A stretch of 64,000 nt of DNA, taken from positions 47,537 through 111,536 of the forward strand of contig JBGUUQ010000056.1 in assembly GCA_045133615.1 (NCBI GenBank), read 5' to 3'. The stretch is from M3 sp045133615 (lineage in GTDB: Bacteria > Bacteroidota > Bacteroidia > Bacteroidales > Muribaculaceae). A program made the translations under genes and the position numbers. A model generated the notes under the pieces. The model did not search any database, had not been told where the DNA came from, and was given only the letters and a program-made list of their open reading frames with translations. Positions within the stretch are counted from its first letter, which is position 1, and every line of letters starts with the position of its first letter. Below, in pieces: positions 32,655 to 38,642 of the stretch.

Positions 32655-34220
32655 TTATTTCACGAGTACTTTTGCTACGGTGTTGCCTTGCTTGCGGATG
32701 AAGAGTCCGTTTTCGGGATTAGCAACCTTGATGCCTTGGAGGTTGTAGTATTCAACGGCTTCGTTGCTGTCGGCTTCGATGCTTTCGATGCCTGAAACAG
32801 AACCGGCTTCAGCCTTTAAGGTGACAGAAGCGTCGGATACGGTCAATGTGAGTGTCACATTGCTGAATGTAGCATCGTCGGCGATTTTGATGTTGCCTAC
32901 GCCGTCTTTGTTGACGAGTTCGAATGTCTGGTCGGCAGTGAATTCTTCGCCGTCGGCATAGTTTTTAAGTACGTATGAACCTGCCCAAACGCCGTTTTTG
33001 ATGATCTTGAATTCGCCTGCGAGCGATTCGAGAGTGAGGGTGTAGACGTTGTCGTTGTCGTCGTCGGTAAATTCGTAAGATGAGGGGAGTCCCCAGCTTG
33101 CTGCGCCGTTGATAGCGCCACCTACGATAGTCCAAACGTCGGCAGTGGGAGTTCCGTCGATATCCTCGTCAGCGGTAACCAACAATTTTACAGTTGTTCC
33201 GTCGGTGCTCACTGTTACTTTCACGCCTTTCCAAGTGTGGTAGAGCGGCAATTTGATGTTGCCTACGTCCTGGTTCTTTTCGAGGGTTACGGTTTCGCCG
33301 AGAGTGAGATAGCTTGAAGCATTGTCGATAAGTACGTATGAACCTGCCCAATCGGCATCTTTGATAATCTTGAATTCGCCGGAGAGTGATTCCAATTCGA
33401 TGCTGTAGTTGCCGGCTCCGTCAGCTTCAAGGGCAGCAGCGCTGGTCAAGTCCCAATTTTCGGCTCCGTTGATTGAGCTACCTACGATAGTCCAAGGAGA
33501 TGTAGTGGGGGTGTCGGAGATGACTACTTCGGTGCAACTTGTGGCAGTTACGGTGAAATAGTAGTCTTTGTTGCCTACGATTGTGGGTTCGGCTGAGCCC
33601 GGAATTTGATTGCCATCACCGCCGCTTCCGTTGTTGAAGATGAGGTTTTCGGATACATCGCCTGAAGGAGCTTCAAATGTGAGATATGTCACACCGTTGA
33701 TTACCGTTTCTCCTGTGGGGAGTGAGCCGGGCCAAGAACCCATCCAATTGTTGTTGTCGCCATAAGCATAGCAATACAGGGGATCCCAACCGGTTTTGTT
33801 TTCTACGTAGATGGTTATCATTTCCACTTCGGGAACATCTTCATTGGGGTCAGCCATTTCTGTGGCAACTTTCCCTTTCAGTGAATAGTAGTAGTCGCGT
33901 GTCAATACCAAACCTTTGATGTCGCCGGTCTGATCGCCGGACTTACCATTATTGTTGAAAATGATGTTGACTGTCTGTCCGTTGAACTCCGACATGTCGT
34001 AGTAACGCCATGTGTTGTCGCCGATTGTCTCGGTGTTTTCGGTGGGGATAAGTGTGCCCGGCCAACTGCCCAAGAGGGGAGTATCGCTGGTGTCCCAAGC
34101 GTACAAAGCGAGATTGTTCCAACCGCTTTCGTCCAATACATAAATTTTCTGAGCTGATGCCGTGCTGCCAAGAACGAGGACAGCAATTAAGGCTGCAAAA
34201 AACGAGTAAATTTTTTTCAT
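32655..34220 (-). CDS. Secreted starch-binding protein with two CBM26-like modules, SusE/F-like repeats and sorting-like tail
   Basis: 521 residues. Signal peptide about residues 1-23 (ending ASA before QKIYVLD). Two CBM26-like modules come first, around 24-110 (ALYAWDTSDTPLLGSWPG, VNIIFNNNGKSGDQTGD) and 130-215 (CYAYGDNNNWMGSWPG, ENLIFNNGSGGDGNQ), closely similar to those in the amylase downstream. Two SusE/F-like repeats follow, around 238-345 and 355-465, each with WTIVG...INGA, LESL(S/A)GEFKIIK and WAGSYVL. The C-terminal ~45 residues (VEYYNLQGIKVANPENGLFI, VAKVLVK) are a type IX-like sorting tail nearly identical in pattern to that of the protein at 3588. No catalytic domain is present. 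It probably concentrates starch at the cell surface for the amylase. Own promoter and terminator. Confidence 0.88.
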   Translation of the reverse strand: MKKIYSFFAALIAVLVLGSTASAQKIYVLDESGWNNLALYAWDTSDTPLLGSWPGTLIPTENTETIGDNTWRYYDMSEFNGQTVNIIFNNNGKSGDQTGDIKGLVLTRDYYYSLKGKVATEMADPNEDVPEVEMITIYVENKTGWDPLYCYAYGDNNNWMGSWPGSLPTGETVINGVTYLTFEAPSGDVSENLIFNNGSGGDGNQIPGSAEPTIVGNKDYYFTVTATSCTEVVISDTPTTSPWTIVGSSINGAENWDLTSAAALEADGAGNYSIELESLSGEFKIIKDADWAGSYVLIDNASSYLTLGETVTLEKNQDVGNIKLPLYHTWKGVKVTVSTDGTTVKLLVTADEDIDGTPTADVWTIVGGAINGAASWGLPSSYEFTDDDNDNVYTLTLESLAGEFKIIKNGVWAGSYVLKNYADGEEFTADQTFELVNKDGVGNIKIADDATFSNVTLTLTVSDASVTLKAEAGSVSGIESIEADSNEAVEYYNLQGIKVANPENGLFIRKQGNTVAKVLVK

Positions 34221-34350
34221 GTTGTAAAAAATTTAATGTTAATGAATAAGTTTGTTTTTAAGGGTTGATGAATGCTTTCAAGAAAGGAAGCGTTGCATCG
34301 GGTTGTTTGAGATTGTTTTTTTCGATTTGAAATGATTTAAGATTACAAAG

Positions 34351-34381
34351 CAAAAGTAACGATTATTTTTGTATATGCAAC
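34351..34381 (-). promoter_or_regulatory. Promoter of the starch-binding protein gene
   Basis: On the minus strand GTTG (34378-34381) lies 19 bases before the -7 box TACTTTTG (34351-34358). The predicted leader to ATG 34220 is about 120-130 bases and A/T-rich, long enough for a regulatory 5' region, though no structure stands out. Confidence 0.65.
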
Positions 34382-34447
34382 GTTTTCCGACTACTTTTTG
34401 CACTTCCTGCTCCTCACCTCCACTTTTTCTGATAAAAGTACAGAAAT

Positions 34448-34706
34448 CTATTTAGAGTCTTTCATTTCGTTTGTTACTAATTCTTGCAATTTGTTTTTGG
34501 GCAATAGGTATTGATATTCAGCCACACCAATAGGTTTGTTTACATTCTTCCAACAATTTGCCAATCTCCCAATATGAGGACATGGCAACCGTGTTCAGTT
34601 GTTTGGCAATCTGTAATCAAGAGGACTCTATTACTGCGACAGCCTGTCGCAGAAGTTCGTGATACTCCTCCTCGTTGAATGTTCTTGATACGGTTATATC
34701 TTTCAT
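34448..34706 (-). pseudogene. Remnant of a DUF1016/YhcG-family PDDEXK nuclease gene
   Basis: From ATG 34706 the minus strand reads MKDITVSRTFNEEEYHELL to residue 29, meets a TGA at 34619-34617, and continues in the same frame with LQIAKQLNTVAMSSYWEIGK and LLEECK. This is the conserved N-terminus of the family, where the stop replaces an expected Arg (CGA to TGA). Near 34541 the frame shifts and the text jumps to NKPIGVAEYQYLLPKNKLQE and LVTNEMKDSK before TAG at 34450-34448, which I recognise as the family's C-terminal end. The central part with the nuclease core is deleted. A full-length member has roughly 330-380 residues from memory; about 85 codons remain. A -7 box still precedes it at 34738-34745. 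Confidence 0.8.
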
Positions 34707-34737
34707 GCTCTTATTTCTCTATTGCTTAAGCCTTATG

Positions 34738-34745
34738 CAAATGTA
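34738..34745 (-). promoter_or_regulatory. -7 element (TACATTTG) upstream of the YhcG remnant
   Basis: TACATTTG on the minus strand, 32 bases before the remnant's ATG, fits the consensus. The stretch 34746-34957 beyond it holds no gene; it contains an inverted repeat GCGTTA/TAACGC at 34875-34880 and 34893-34898 of unknown role. Confidence 0.45.
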
Positions 34746-34957
34746 CAAAAGATTTTCGATTGTAATGCTTATTAAAAAGCCTTTGCTATCATACTTGCCT
34801 CATAGGAATTCAATCTAAACGCAAGGACAATAACCATTTCAATATTGTAGAATGTCGCCCAACCTCAACTTAATGCGTTATGGTTCAGATCTTAACGCTA
34901 ATATTCGCTTTTTTTGCTCCGAGAACCGTAATTTCTGATAAAAAACTTGTTTGAAAA

Positions 34958-34989
34958 TTTGCATACATGGAGCAAAAATGCTACCTTTG
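34958..34989 (+). promoter_or_regulatory. Promoter of hicA
   Basis: TTTG at 34958-34961 stands 20 bases before the -7 box TACCTTTG at 34982-34989, an excellent match. A small dyad, TGTTG/CAACA at 34993-35009, lies at the expected transcription start and could be an operator. Confidence 0.75.
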
Positions 34990-35025
34990 CATTGTTGTTA
35001 ATGGCAACATTAGTTCATTTACATT

Positions 35026-35220
35026 GTGAAGTACAGCAAGTTAATCTCGGAGTTGTCCGAAGCCGGTTGTTACTTAGTGCGTCACGGAGCGAATCACGAT
35101 ATATGGTTTTCTCCGATAACAAACAGAAAGTTTCCATTACCTCGACATGGAACGAATAAAGAAGTGCCAACGGGATTGGAAAAAGCAATCAGGCAGCAGG
35201 CTTTAGGGATTACAAAGTAA
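35026..35220 (+). CDS. hicA: HicA-family mRNA interferase toxin
   Basis: 64 residues, starting with GTG at 35026; no ATG in frame leaves the conserved N-terminus intact. The dsRBD-like HicA fold is clear: SKLISELSEAGCYLVRHGAN, then the catalytic His at residue 24 in NHDIW, and the C-terminal LPRHGTNKEVPTGLEKAI with the KEVPTGL block and RQQALGI ending. HicA toxins cleave mRNA and are neutralised by HicB. The toxin gene precedes the antitoxin gene, the usual hicAB order, but the two are separated by 144 bases rather than the usual short gap. Complete and apparently functional. Confidence 0.88.
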   Translation: MKYSKLISELSEAGCYLVRHGANHDIWFSPITNRKFPLPRHGTNKEVPTGLEKAIRQQALGITK

Positions 35221-35238
35221 TCCGCTCCACAGCTGAAG

Positions 35239-35267
35239 ATGAGAGGGGGTTACAAACTCCCTCTCAT
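35239..35267 (+). terminator. Hairpin directly after hicA, possible attenuator or terminator
   Basis: ATGAGAGGG at 35239-35247 pairs perfectly with CCCTCTCAT at 35259-35267 around an 11-base loop, 18 bases past the hicA stop. It has only a weak T-rich tail (TACTTC), so partial termination or mRNA stabilisation are both possible. Confidence 0.5.
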
Positions 35268-35309
35268 TACTTCATGATATAAATTGTAACTTAAATTGTT
35301 ATTAATGAT

Positions 35310-35332
35310 AAACGAGGTGCTATACCTCGTTT
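35310..35332 (+). promoter_or_regulatory. 23-bp palindrome upstream of hicB, candidate HicB operator
   Basis: AAACGAGGT at 35310-35318 and ACCTCGTTT at 35324-35332 form a perfect 9-bp inverted repeat with a 5-base centre. It lies 32 bases before the hicB start, ahead of a TATAATTTAC stretch. HicB antitoxins bind DNA as dimers through a C-terminal helix-turn-helix, so a site for autoregulation of a separate hicB promoter is plausible. It may instead act as an RNA hairpin. Confidence 0.5.
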
Positions 35333-35364
35333 AATAAGAGTATAATTTACAACTACACATAATT

Positions 35365-35760
35365 ATGAAAGCTAATATTATTATAGAAATGGCATCGGAT
35401 GGAGGCTTTGCATGTTATATGAAAGAGTCTTTGCCGGACTATGCGCTTTATGGCTATGGTAGTACAGCACAAGAAGCTAAGAATGATATGTTGCAATCAT
35501 ATCAAGAAATCACAGATATGCTAAAAGAAGAAGGTAAAAAAACAACACCTTTAGATTTTGTGTATCACTATGATATGAAATCATTCTTTGATTATTTTAG
35601 TTTTTTAAATGTTTCAAAAGTAGCAGAGTGTGCAGGTATTAATCCCTCTCTTATGAGAAAATACACCTCAGGAGTTGCAAAAGCCGGAGAAGGGCAATAT
35701 ATGAAACTAAAAAAAGCGGTAAATATTTTTGCTAAAGAATTGCAAGCTGCTGCTTTCTAA
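35365..35760 (+). CDS. hicB: HicB-family antitoxin
   Basis: 131 residues. The N-terminal ~65 residues form the degenerate RNase H-like HicB domain: MKANIIIEMASDGGFACYM, ALYGYGSTAQEAKNDMLQSY. The C-terminal part (about 80-128, VSKVAECAGINPSLMRKYTS) is a helix-turn-helix for DNA binding and autoregulation. It pairs with the HicA toxin at 35026. The unusually long gap with a palindrome suggests that hicB may also be transcribed on its own. Codon use here is more A/T-rich than in the metabolic genes around, as is common for mobile toxin-antitoxin cassettes. Confidence 0.88.
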   Translation: MKANIIIEMASDGGFACYMKESLPDYALYGYGSTAQEAKNDMLQSYQEITDMLKEEGKKTTPLDFVYHYDMKSFFDYFSFLNVSKVAECAGINPSLMRKYTSGVAKAGEGQYMKLKKAVNIFAKELQAAAF

Positions 35761-35815
35761 CAACGATATTCTGCCCGTGAGGGTGGCTTTATAATGTAAA
35801 TAGAACTAAATGACG

Positions 35816-35850
35816 AATGGGCGTATCTTTTTGGTATGCCCATTTCTTTA
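35816..35850 (+). terminator. Probable terminator after hicB
   Basis: AATGGGC at 35816-35822 pairs with GCCCATT at 35838-35844, with further weak pairing inside the loop, followed by TCTTTATA. A second imperfect hairpin (CCCGCTCT/AGAGCAGGG near 35865-35886) lies beyond, before the tRNA. Confidence 0.6.
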
Positions 35851-35916
35851 TAAAAAACAAGTACCCCGCTCTTCAAACAGAGCAGGGCACTCTCTATGTT
35901 TCATGTTAGTTAGTTT

Positions 35917-35992
35917 TGGAGCGGTAGACGAGGCTCGAACTCGCGACCCTCAGCTTGGGAAGCTGATGCTCTACCAACTGAGCTACTACCGC
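35917..35992 (-). tRNA. tRNA-Gly (anticodon CCC)
   Basis: Minus-strand cloverleaf of 76 bases including encoded CCA. Acceptor GCGGTAG pairs with CTACCGC, D-arm AGCTCAGTTGGTAGAGC, anticodon stem TCAGC/GCTGA with loop TTCCCAA giving anticodon CCC (reads GGG), and T-loop GTTCGAGCC. All arms pair well. Confidence 0.96.
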
Positions 35993-36003
35993 AGTCGATT
36001 TTG

Positions 36004-36011
36004 CAAAGATA
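36004..36011 (-). promoter_or_regulatory. -7 promoter element (TATCTTTG) for tRNA-Gly
   Basis: TATCTTTG on the minus strand, 11 bases before the tRNA 5' end, fits the TAnnTTTG consensus. The spacing is the same as for tRNA-Leu at 22416. No clear -33 box. Confidence 0.6.
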
Positions 36012-36115
36012 GCGCAAATCTGCCGATAAACCCGCATCACTCCCGATATTTTTTCTCACAGAGTCTCATTTTCGTCTCATTTTGCCGAATCGCACCTCCG
36101 CCCGGCAGATATGAA

Positions 36116-36196
36116 TCAGTGAGCCGACAAGATTTCGCGCAAATAATCTTCAATCTCTTGCTCTGTAATATCATAGACCGGCGCAAGTCCAATCAT
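36116..36196 (-). CDS. Possible 26-residue ORF overlapping the end of the next gene (ATGA), maybe a gene remnant
   Basis: ATG at 36196 overlaps the stop of the 115-residue gene as ATGA and reads 26 residues (MIGLAPVYDITEQEIEDYL to EILSAH) before TGA at 36118-36116. The overlap is the place where a coupled partner gene would start. It is too short for a known toxin and I do not recognise it; it could be a real small protein, the stump of a deleted partner, or chance. Confidence 0.25.
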   Translation of the reverse strand: MIGLAPVYDITEQEIEDYLREILSAH

Positions 36197-36540
36197 GAAT
36201 ACATTCGATTTAGATGGCGGGTTTCCATGGATTTGAGATAGCGGTCGGGATTTTTGACTTTAAAATAATACCATGCGAAAAATCGATTGAGTGAGCGCAA
36301 ATAGTCACCTTCCGGAATCAACAGTTCCACCCACGCTTTTTTTATTTTACGGAAAGAATAAAGTGCAAATAATTGTTTGATTTCTGGTAAGTCGAGATGG
36401 CGCATCACTTCTGCTATTAATGTGGCATCGTCGATGTTTTTATCATTTATAGAGGATTTGTCGTATGACCAAAAGGCTCCTTCATCTTTCAATTGTTGAA
36501 GAAGTTGCGACTTGAGTAATATTTTGTCGTTGTTGGTCAT
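36193..36540 (-). CDS. Small conserved Bacteroidales protein, possible antitoxin partner of an AbiEii-like nucleotidyltransferase (partner absent)
   Basis: 115 residues, no signal peptide or membrane segment. Key stretches are LKDEGAFWSYDKSSI, LIAEVMRHLDLPEIKQLFALY and VELLIPEGDYLRSLNRFFAW followed by YYFKVKNPDRYLKSMETRHL. From memory, proteins of this size and pattern (FWSYD, then W.E.L.P.GDY and METRHLN) sit directly upstream of AbiEii/AbiGii-type nucleotidyltransferase genes in Bacteroidales. Here the expected large downstream gene is missing: only a 26-codon ORF overlaps its stop, and then the tRNA follows. A good -7 box lies 18 bases before the ATG. The gene looks intact; the antitoxin function is an inference from recalled context and should be treated as tentative. 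Confidence 0.6.
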   Translation of the reverse strand: MTNNDKILLKSQLLQQLKDEGAFWSYDKSSINDKNIDDATLIAEVMRHLDLPEIKQLFALYSFRKIKKAWVELLIPEGDYLRSLNRFFAWYYFKVKNPDRYLKSMETRHLNRMYS

Positions 36541-36557
36541 ACGGCTGCTATTTAATG

Positions 36558-36565
36558 CAAATATA
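36558..36565 (-). promoter_or_regulatory. -7 promoter element (TATATTTG) for the 115-residue gene
   Basis: TATATTTG on the minus strand, 18 bases before ATG 36540, fits the consensus and predicts a very short leader. No -33 TTTG box at the expected place. Confidence 0.55.
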
Positions 36566-36640
36566 CGGAATTTTTAATATATAGGTTGCGGAAAATTGTT
36601 TTTTAATTGATAGTGTCGCTGATTTTAGTTATGGTGGGGT

Positions 36641-36682
36641 GTAAAAACAGACAAGGCTGTGCGGGTGTGCACAGCCTTGTCG
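36641..36682 (-). terminator. Rho-independent terminator of the TPR lipoprotein gene
   Basis: A perfect 13-bp stem (GACAAGGCTGTGC at 36650-36662 with GCACAGCCTTGTC at 36669-36681), a 6-base loop and a minus-strand T5 run. It follows the stop at 36703 by 21 bases. Confidence 0.9.
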
Positions 36683-36702
36683 ATATTGGGGGATGATTGG
36701 AA

Positions 36703-38388
36703 TTAAAGAACGCTTTGGAGATTGAATTTGCTGAATTCGATGTCGTTCAACGCTTTTTGAGCAACCGAGCTGTCGAGCTTGATGGCTTGACGGAGGTTGT
36801 TGTACACCATGTTGCTGTTGTTGGTGCGAGCGCCCACTACTGCCATCAAATAGTAAGTGGTGGCATCGGGAGTGGCAATCGAAGAGAGGGTGCTTTTGGC
36901 TTTGCTATAGTCCTTGGTGAGGATTTGAGCTACGGCAGCATTGTTGGTCTTGCTGTCGCCGAATGCGCGTACTGCGGCGTTGTTGTCGCCTTGTTGGAGA
37001 TAGTAAACACCGAGAGCGTCGTTAAGACCGTCGACACCTGCTGCGGCACCAAACTTTTGATTGGCGGTTTTGTAGTCTTTGTTCAAGAGAGCTACGAGAC
37101 CTTGGTTCATTTGAGCTTCAGAGCTTTCGGGAGCCATCTTAGCTGCTTGAGCGAAGCTTGCAGCAGCTGCTTCATAGTCGGCATCAATGTATTGGCAAAC
37201 GCCGAGGTTGTTGTAACCGCGATAGTCGTTGGGGTAGAGTTCGATTGCGGTGTTGTAGATTTGGAGACGCTTGTTGTTGTCGTCGGTCAATGTAGCAGCG
37301 TAGAGGATTTCGTCGGCGCTCAATTGCTTGGGATCGGTGTTGTAGAGGTTTGTAATCTCTTCGTCGCTCTTGCCAATCACGTTGATTGACGCTGTGATGC
37401 GAGAGTAGCGCAATTGGGGAAGGATTTCTTCGGCGAGCTGTTCGAACACTGATGAGAGGTTGCGAATTTCGCGTTCACGGATTTCCGGGTCTTTATACAT
37501 CGACAATACGCTGAGGATAAGCTCTTTGTCTTGGATGTTGCTTTCGGAAACGAGCTTTTGGAAGCCTTCCCAGTCCTGAGCGGTGAATTGAGCGGTGAGT
37601 TCTCTGAACTCGGTGATATTGTCTTTCTTGAATTGTTTTTCCAAATAAGCTTGGGTGTTCTTTTCGCGATTTTCAGCAAGCTTGGCGTTGAGTTCTACAC
37701 CGCCTTCGGGTGAAGCGTAGGATGAGATGTTGATTTCTTCGATCTGACGCTTGTCGTCGCTGTTGGCAGCCTTGATTTCAGAGTTGAGGGCTTGCATTGC
37801 AGCGCTACGCAATTCGCCGTCGCGTACGTTGGCTTGGTTGATGAGGAACTTGATGTCGGCGTTATACTTTTCGTTGATTATGCGTTGGAACTTGTCGGGT
37901 GCAATGGCAGGGTTAACGCTTTCGGCATTTGCCAATGTGGCAGTTGCAACCACACCTTCGGCAACTTTCACGCGGGGAAGCACATATTGCTTGCCGCCTT
38001 GGTTTACGTCGAAGTTGAGATAGAGGTCGCTCTTCTGCATAGCGGGAGTGTATTCAACCATTACGGGGATGGTCACGGTACCGCCGTATTCGTAGTTTAC
38101 CACGGGATTGTTGCCGCGCACCTTTTCTCCTTGGAATGTGTAGGCAGCCGACTTGGTCTCACCGCCATCGTAAACCAACACGGGGGTTACGGTCACTTCT
38201 GCGTTTTTCAAAAAGAATTTAGCGGGAACTTTGCCTGTCACTTGCGCAGGCACATTGTTGCCTACCACTTCCAATGGGTTGGGATTTACTGTGAAATAGT
38301 CTGCTTGAAATTGATTGAGCTTCTTGCTGCAACCGGTGGTCAGCAACACTCCGCCCGCCAAAAGGGCATAACACAACTTTTTGTTCAT
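36703..38388 (-). CDS. Outer-membrane-associated lipoprotein with OmpA-like region and TPR repeats
   Basis: 561 residues. Lipobox LTTGC with Cys20. Residues ~25-170 are beta-rich (PAKFFLKNAEVTVTPVLVY, YTFQGEKVRGNNPVVNYEYG). The middle contains an OmpA-like stretch, INISSYASPEGGVELNAKLA with ENREKNTQAYL, which in OmpA proteins belongs to the peptidoglycan-binding fold. The second half (from ~350) is tetratricopeptide repeats: RLQIYNTAIELYPNDYRGYN, YEAAAASFAQAAKMAPESSE, YKTANQKFGAAAGV. Such proteins are widespread in Bacteroidales and are recalled as abundant envelope proteins without a defined enzymatic role; a structural or assembly role at the outer membrane is likely. Single-gene unit with strong promoter and terminator. 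Confidence 0.85.
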   Translation of the reverse strand: MNKKLCYALLAGGVLLTTGCSKKLNQFQADYFTVNPNPLEVVGNNVPAQVTGKVPAKFFLKNAEVTVTPVLVYDGGETKSAAYTFQGEKVRGNNPVVNYEYGGTVTIPVMVEYTPAMQKSDLYLNFDVNQGGKQYVLPRVKVAEGVVATATLANAESVNPAIAPDKFQRIINEKYNADIKFLINQANVRDGELRSAAMQALNSEIKAANSDDKRQIEEINISSYASPEGGVELNAKLAENREKNTQAYLEKQFKKDNITEFRELTAQFTAQDWEGFQKLVSESNIQDKELILSVLSMYKDPEIREREIRNLSSVFEQLAEEILPQLRYSRITASINVIGKSDEEITNLYNTDPKQLSADEILYAATLTDDNNKRLQIYNTAIELYPNDYRGYNNLGVCQYIDADYEAAAASFAQAAKMAPESSEAQMNQGLVALLNKDYKTANQKFGAAAGVDGLNDALGVYYLQQGDNNAAVRAFGDSKTNNAAVAQILTKDYSKAKSTLSSIATPDATTYYLMAVVGARTNNSNMVYNNLRQAIKLDSSVAQKALNDIEFSKFNLQSVL

Positions 38389-38474
38389 GATAAAATTTAA
38401 TTGGGTTTATAATAATTGTTGGTATATCATAACACTGAAATTCACGCTATCGACATAACGCGGAAATCTATGTG

Positions 38475-38505
38475 CAAATATACGTATTTTTCCCATAATG
38501 CCAAC
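38475..38505 (-). promoter_or_regulatory. Promoter of the TPR lipoprotein gene
   Basis: On the minus strand GTTG (38502-38505) lies 19 bases before the -7 box TATATTTG (38475-38482). The leader to ATG 38388 is about 80 bases. Confidence 0.65.
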
Positions 38506-38588
38506 TCGGCGAATTGGTTTATCGGCTTTTTATACACTATTTTTTAATTAAAATTCCCTAACGTTATCGCAAAACGAGATATTATACG

Positions 38589-38596
38589 TATTTTTG
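38589..38596 (+). promoter_or_regulatory. -7 promoter element (TATTTTTG) for speA
   Basis: TATTTTTG, 46 bases before ATG 38643, fits TAnnTTTG. No TTTG -33 box stands at 19-21 bases upstream, so the call is moderate. Confidence 0.5.
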
Positions 38597-38642
38597 CTCT
38601 GATTTTTATTTAACTAACTTAGATATTCCGAATTTATTGCCG

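Noticed and set aside
34947..35159. 70-codon ORF overlapping the hicA promoter and hicA in another frame
   Set aside because: It would start before the promoter and overlaps the well-supported HicA frame; the sequence has no recognisable family.
35239..35332. CRISPR-like or insertion-sequence ends in the hicA-hicB gap
   Set aside because: The two hairpins differ in sequence, there are no repeated spacers, no target duplications and no transposase.
35810..36241. 143-codon plus-strand ORF over tRNA-Gly
   Set aside because: It runs through the tRNA (DEARTRDPQLGKL is a tRNA artefact) and opposes the 115-residue gene; no family resemblance.
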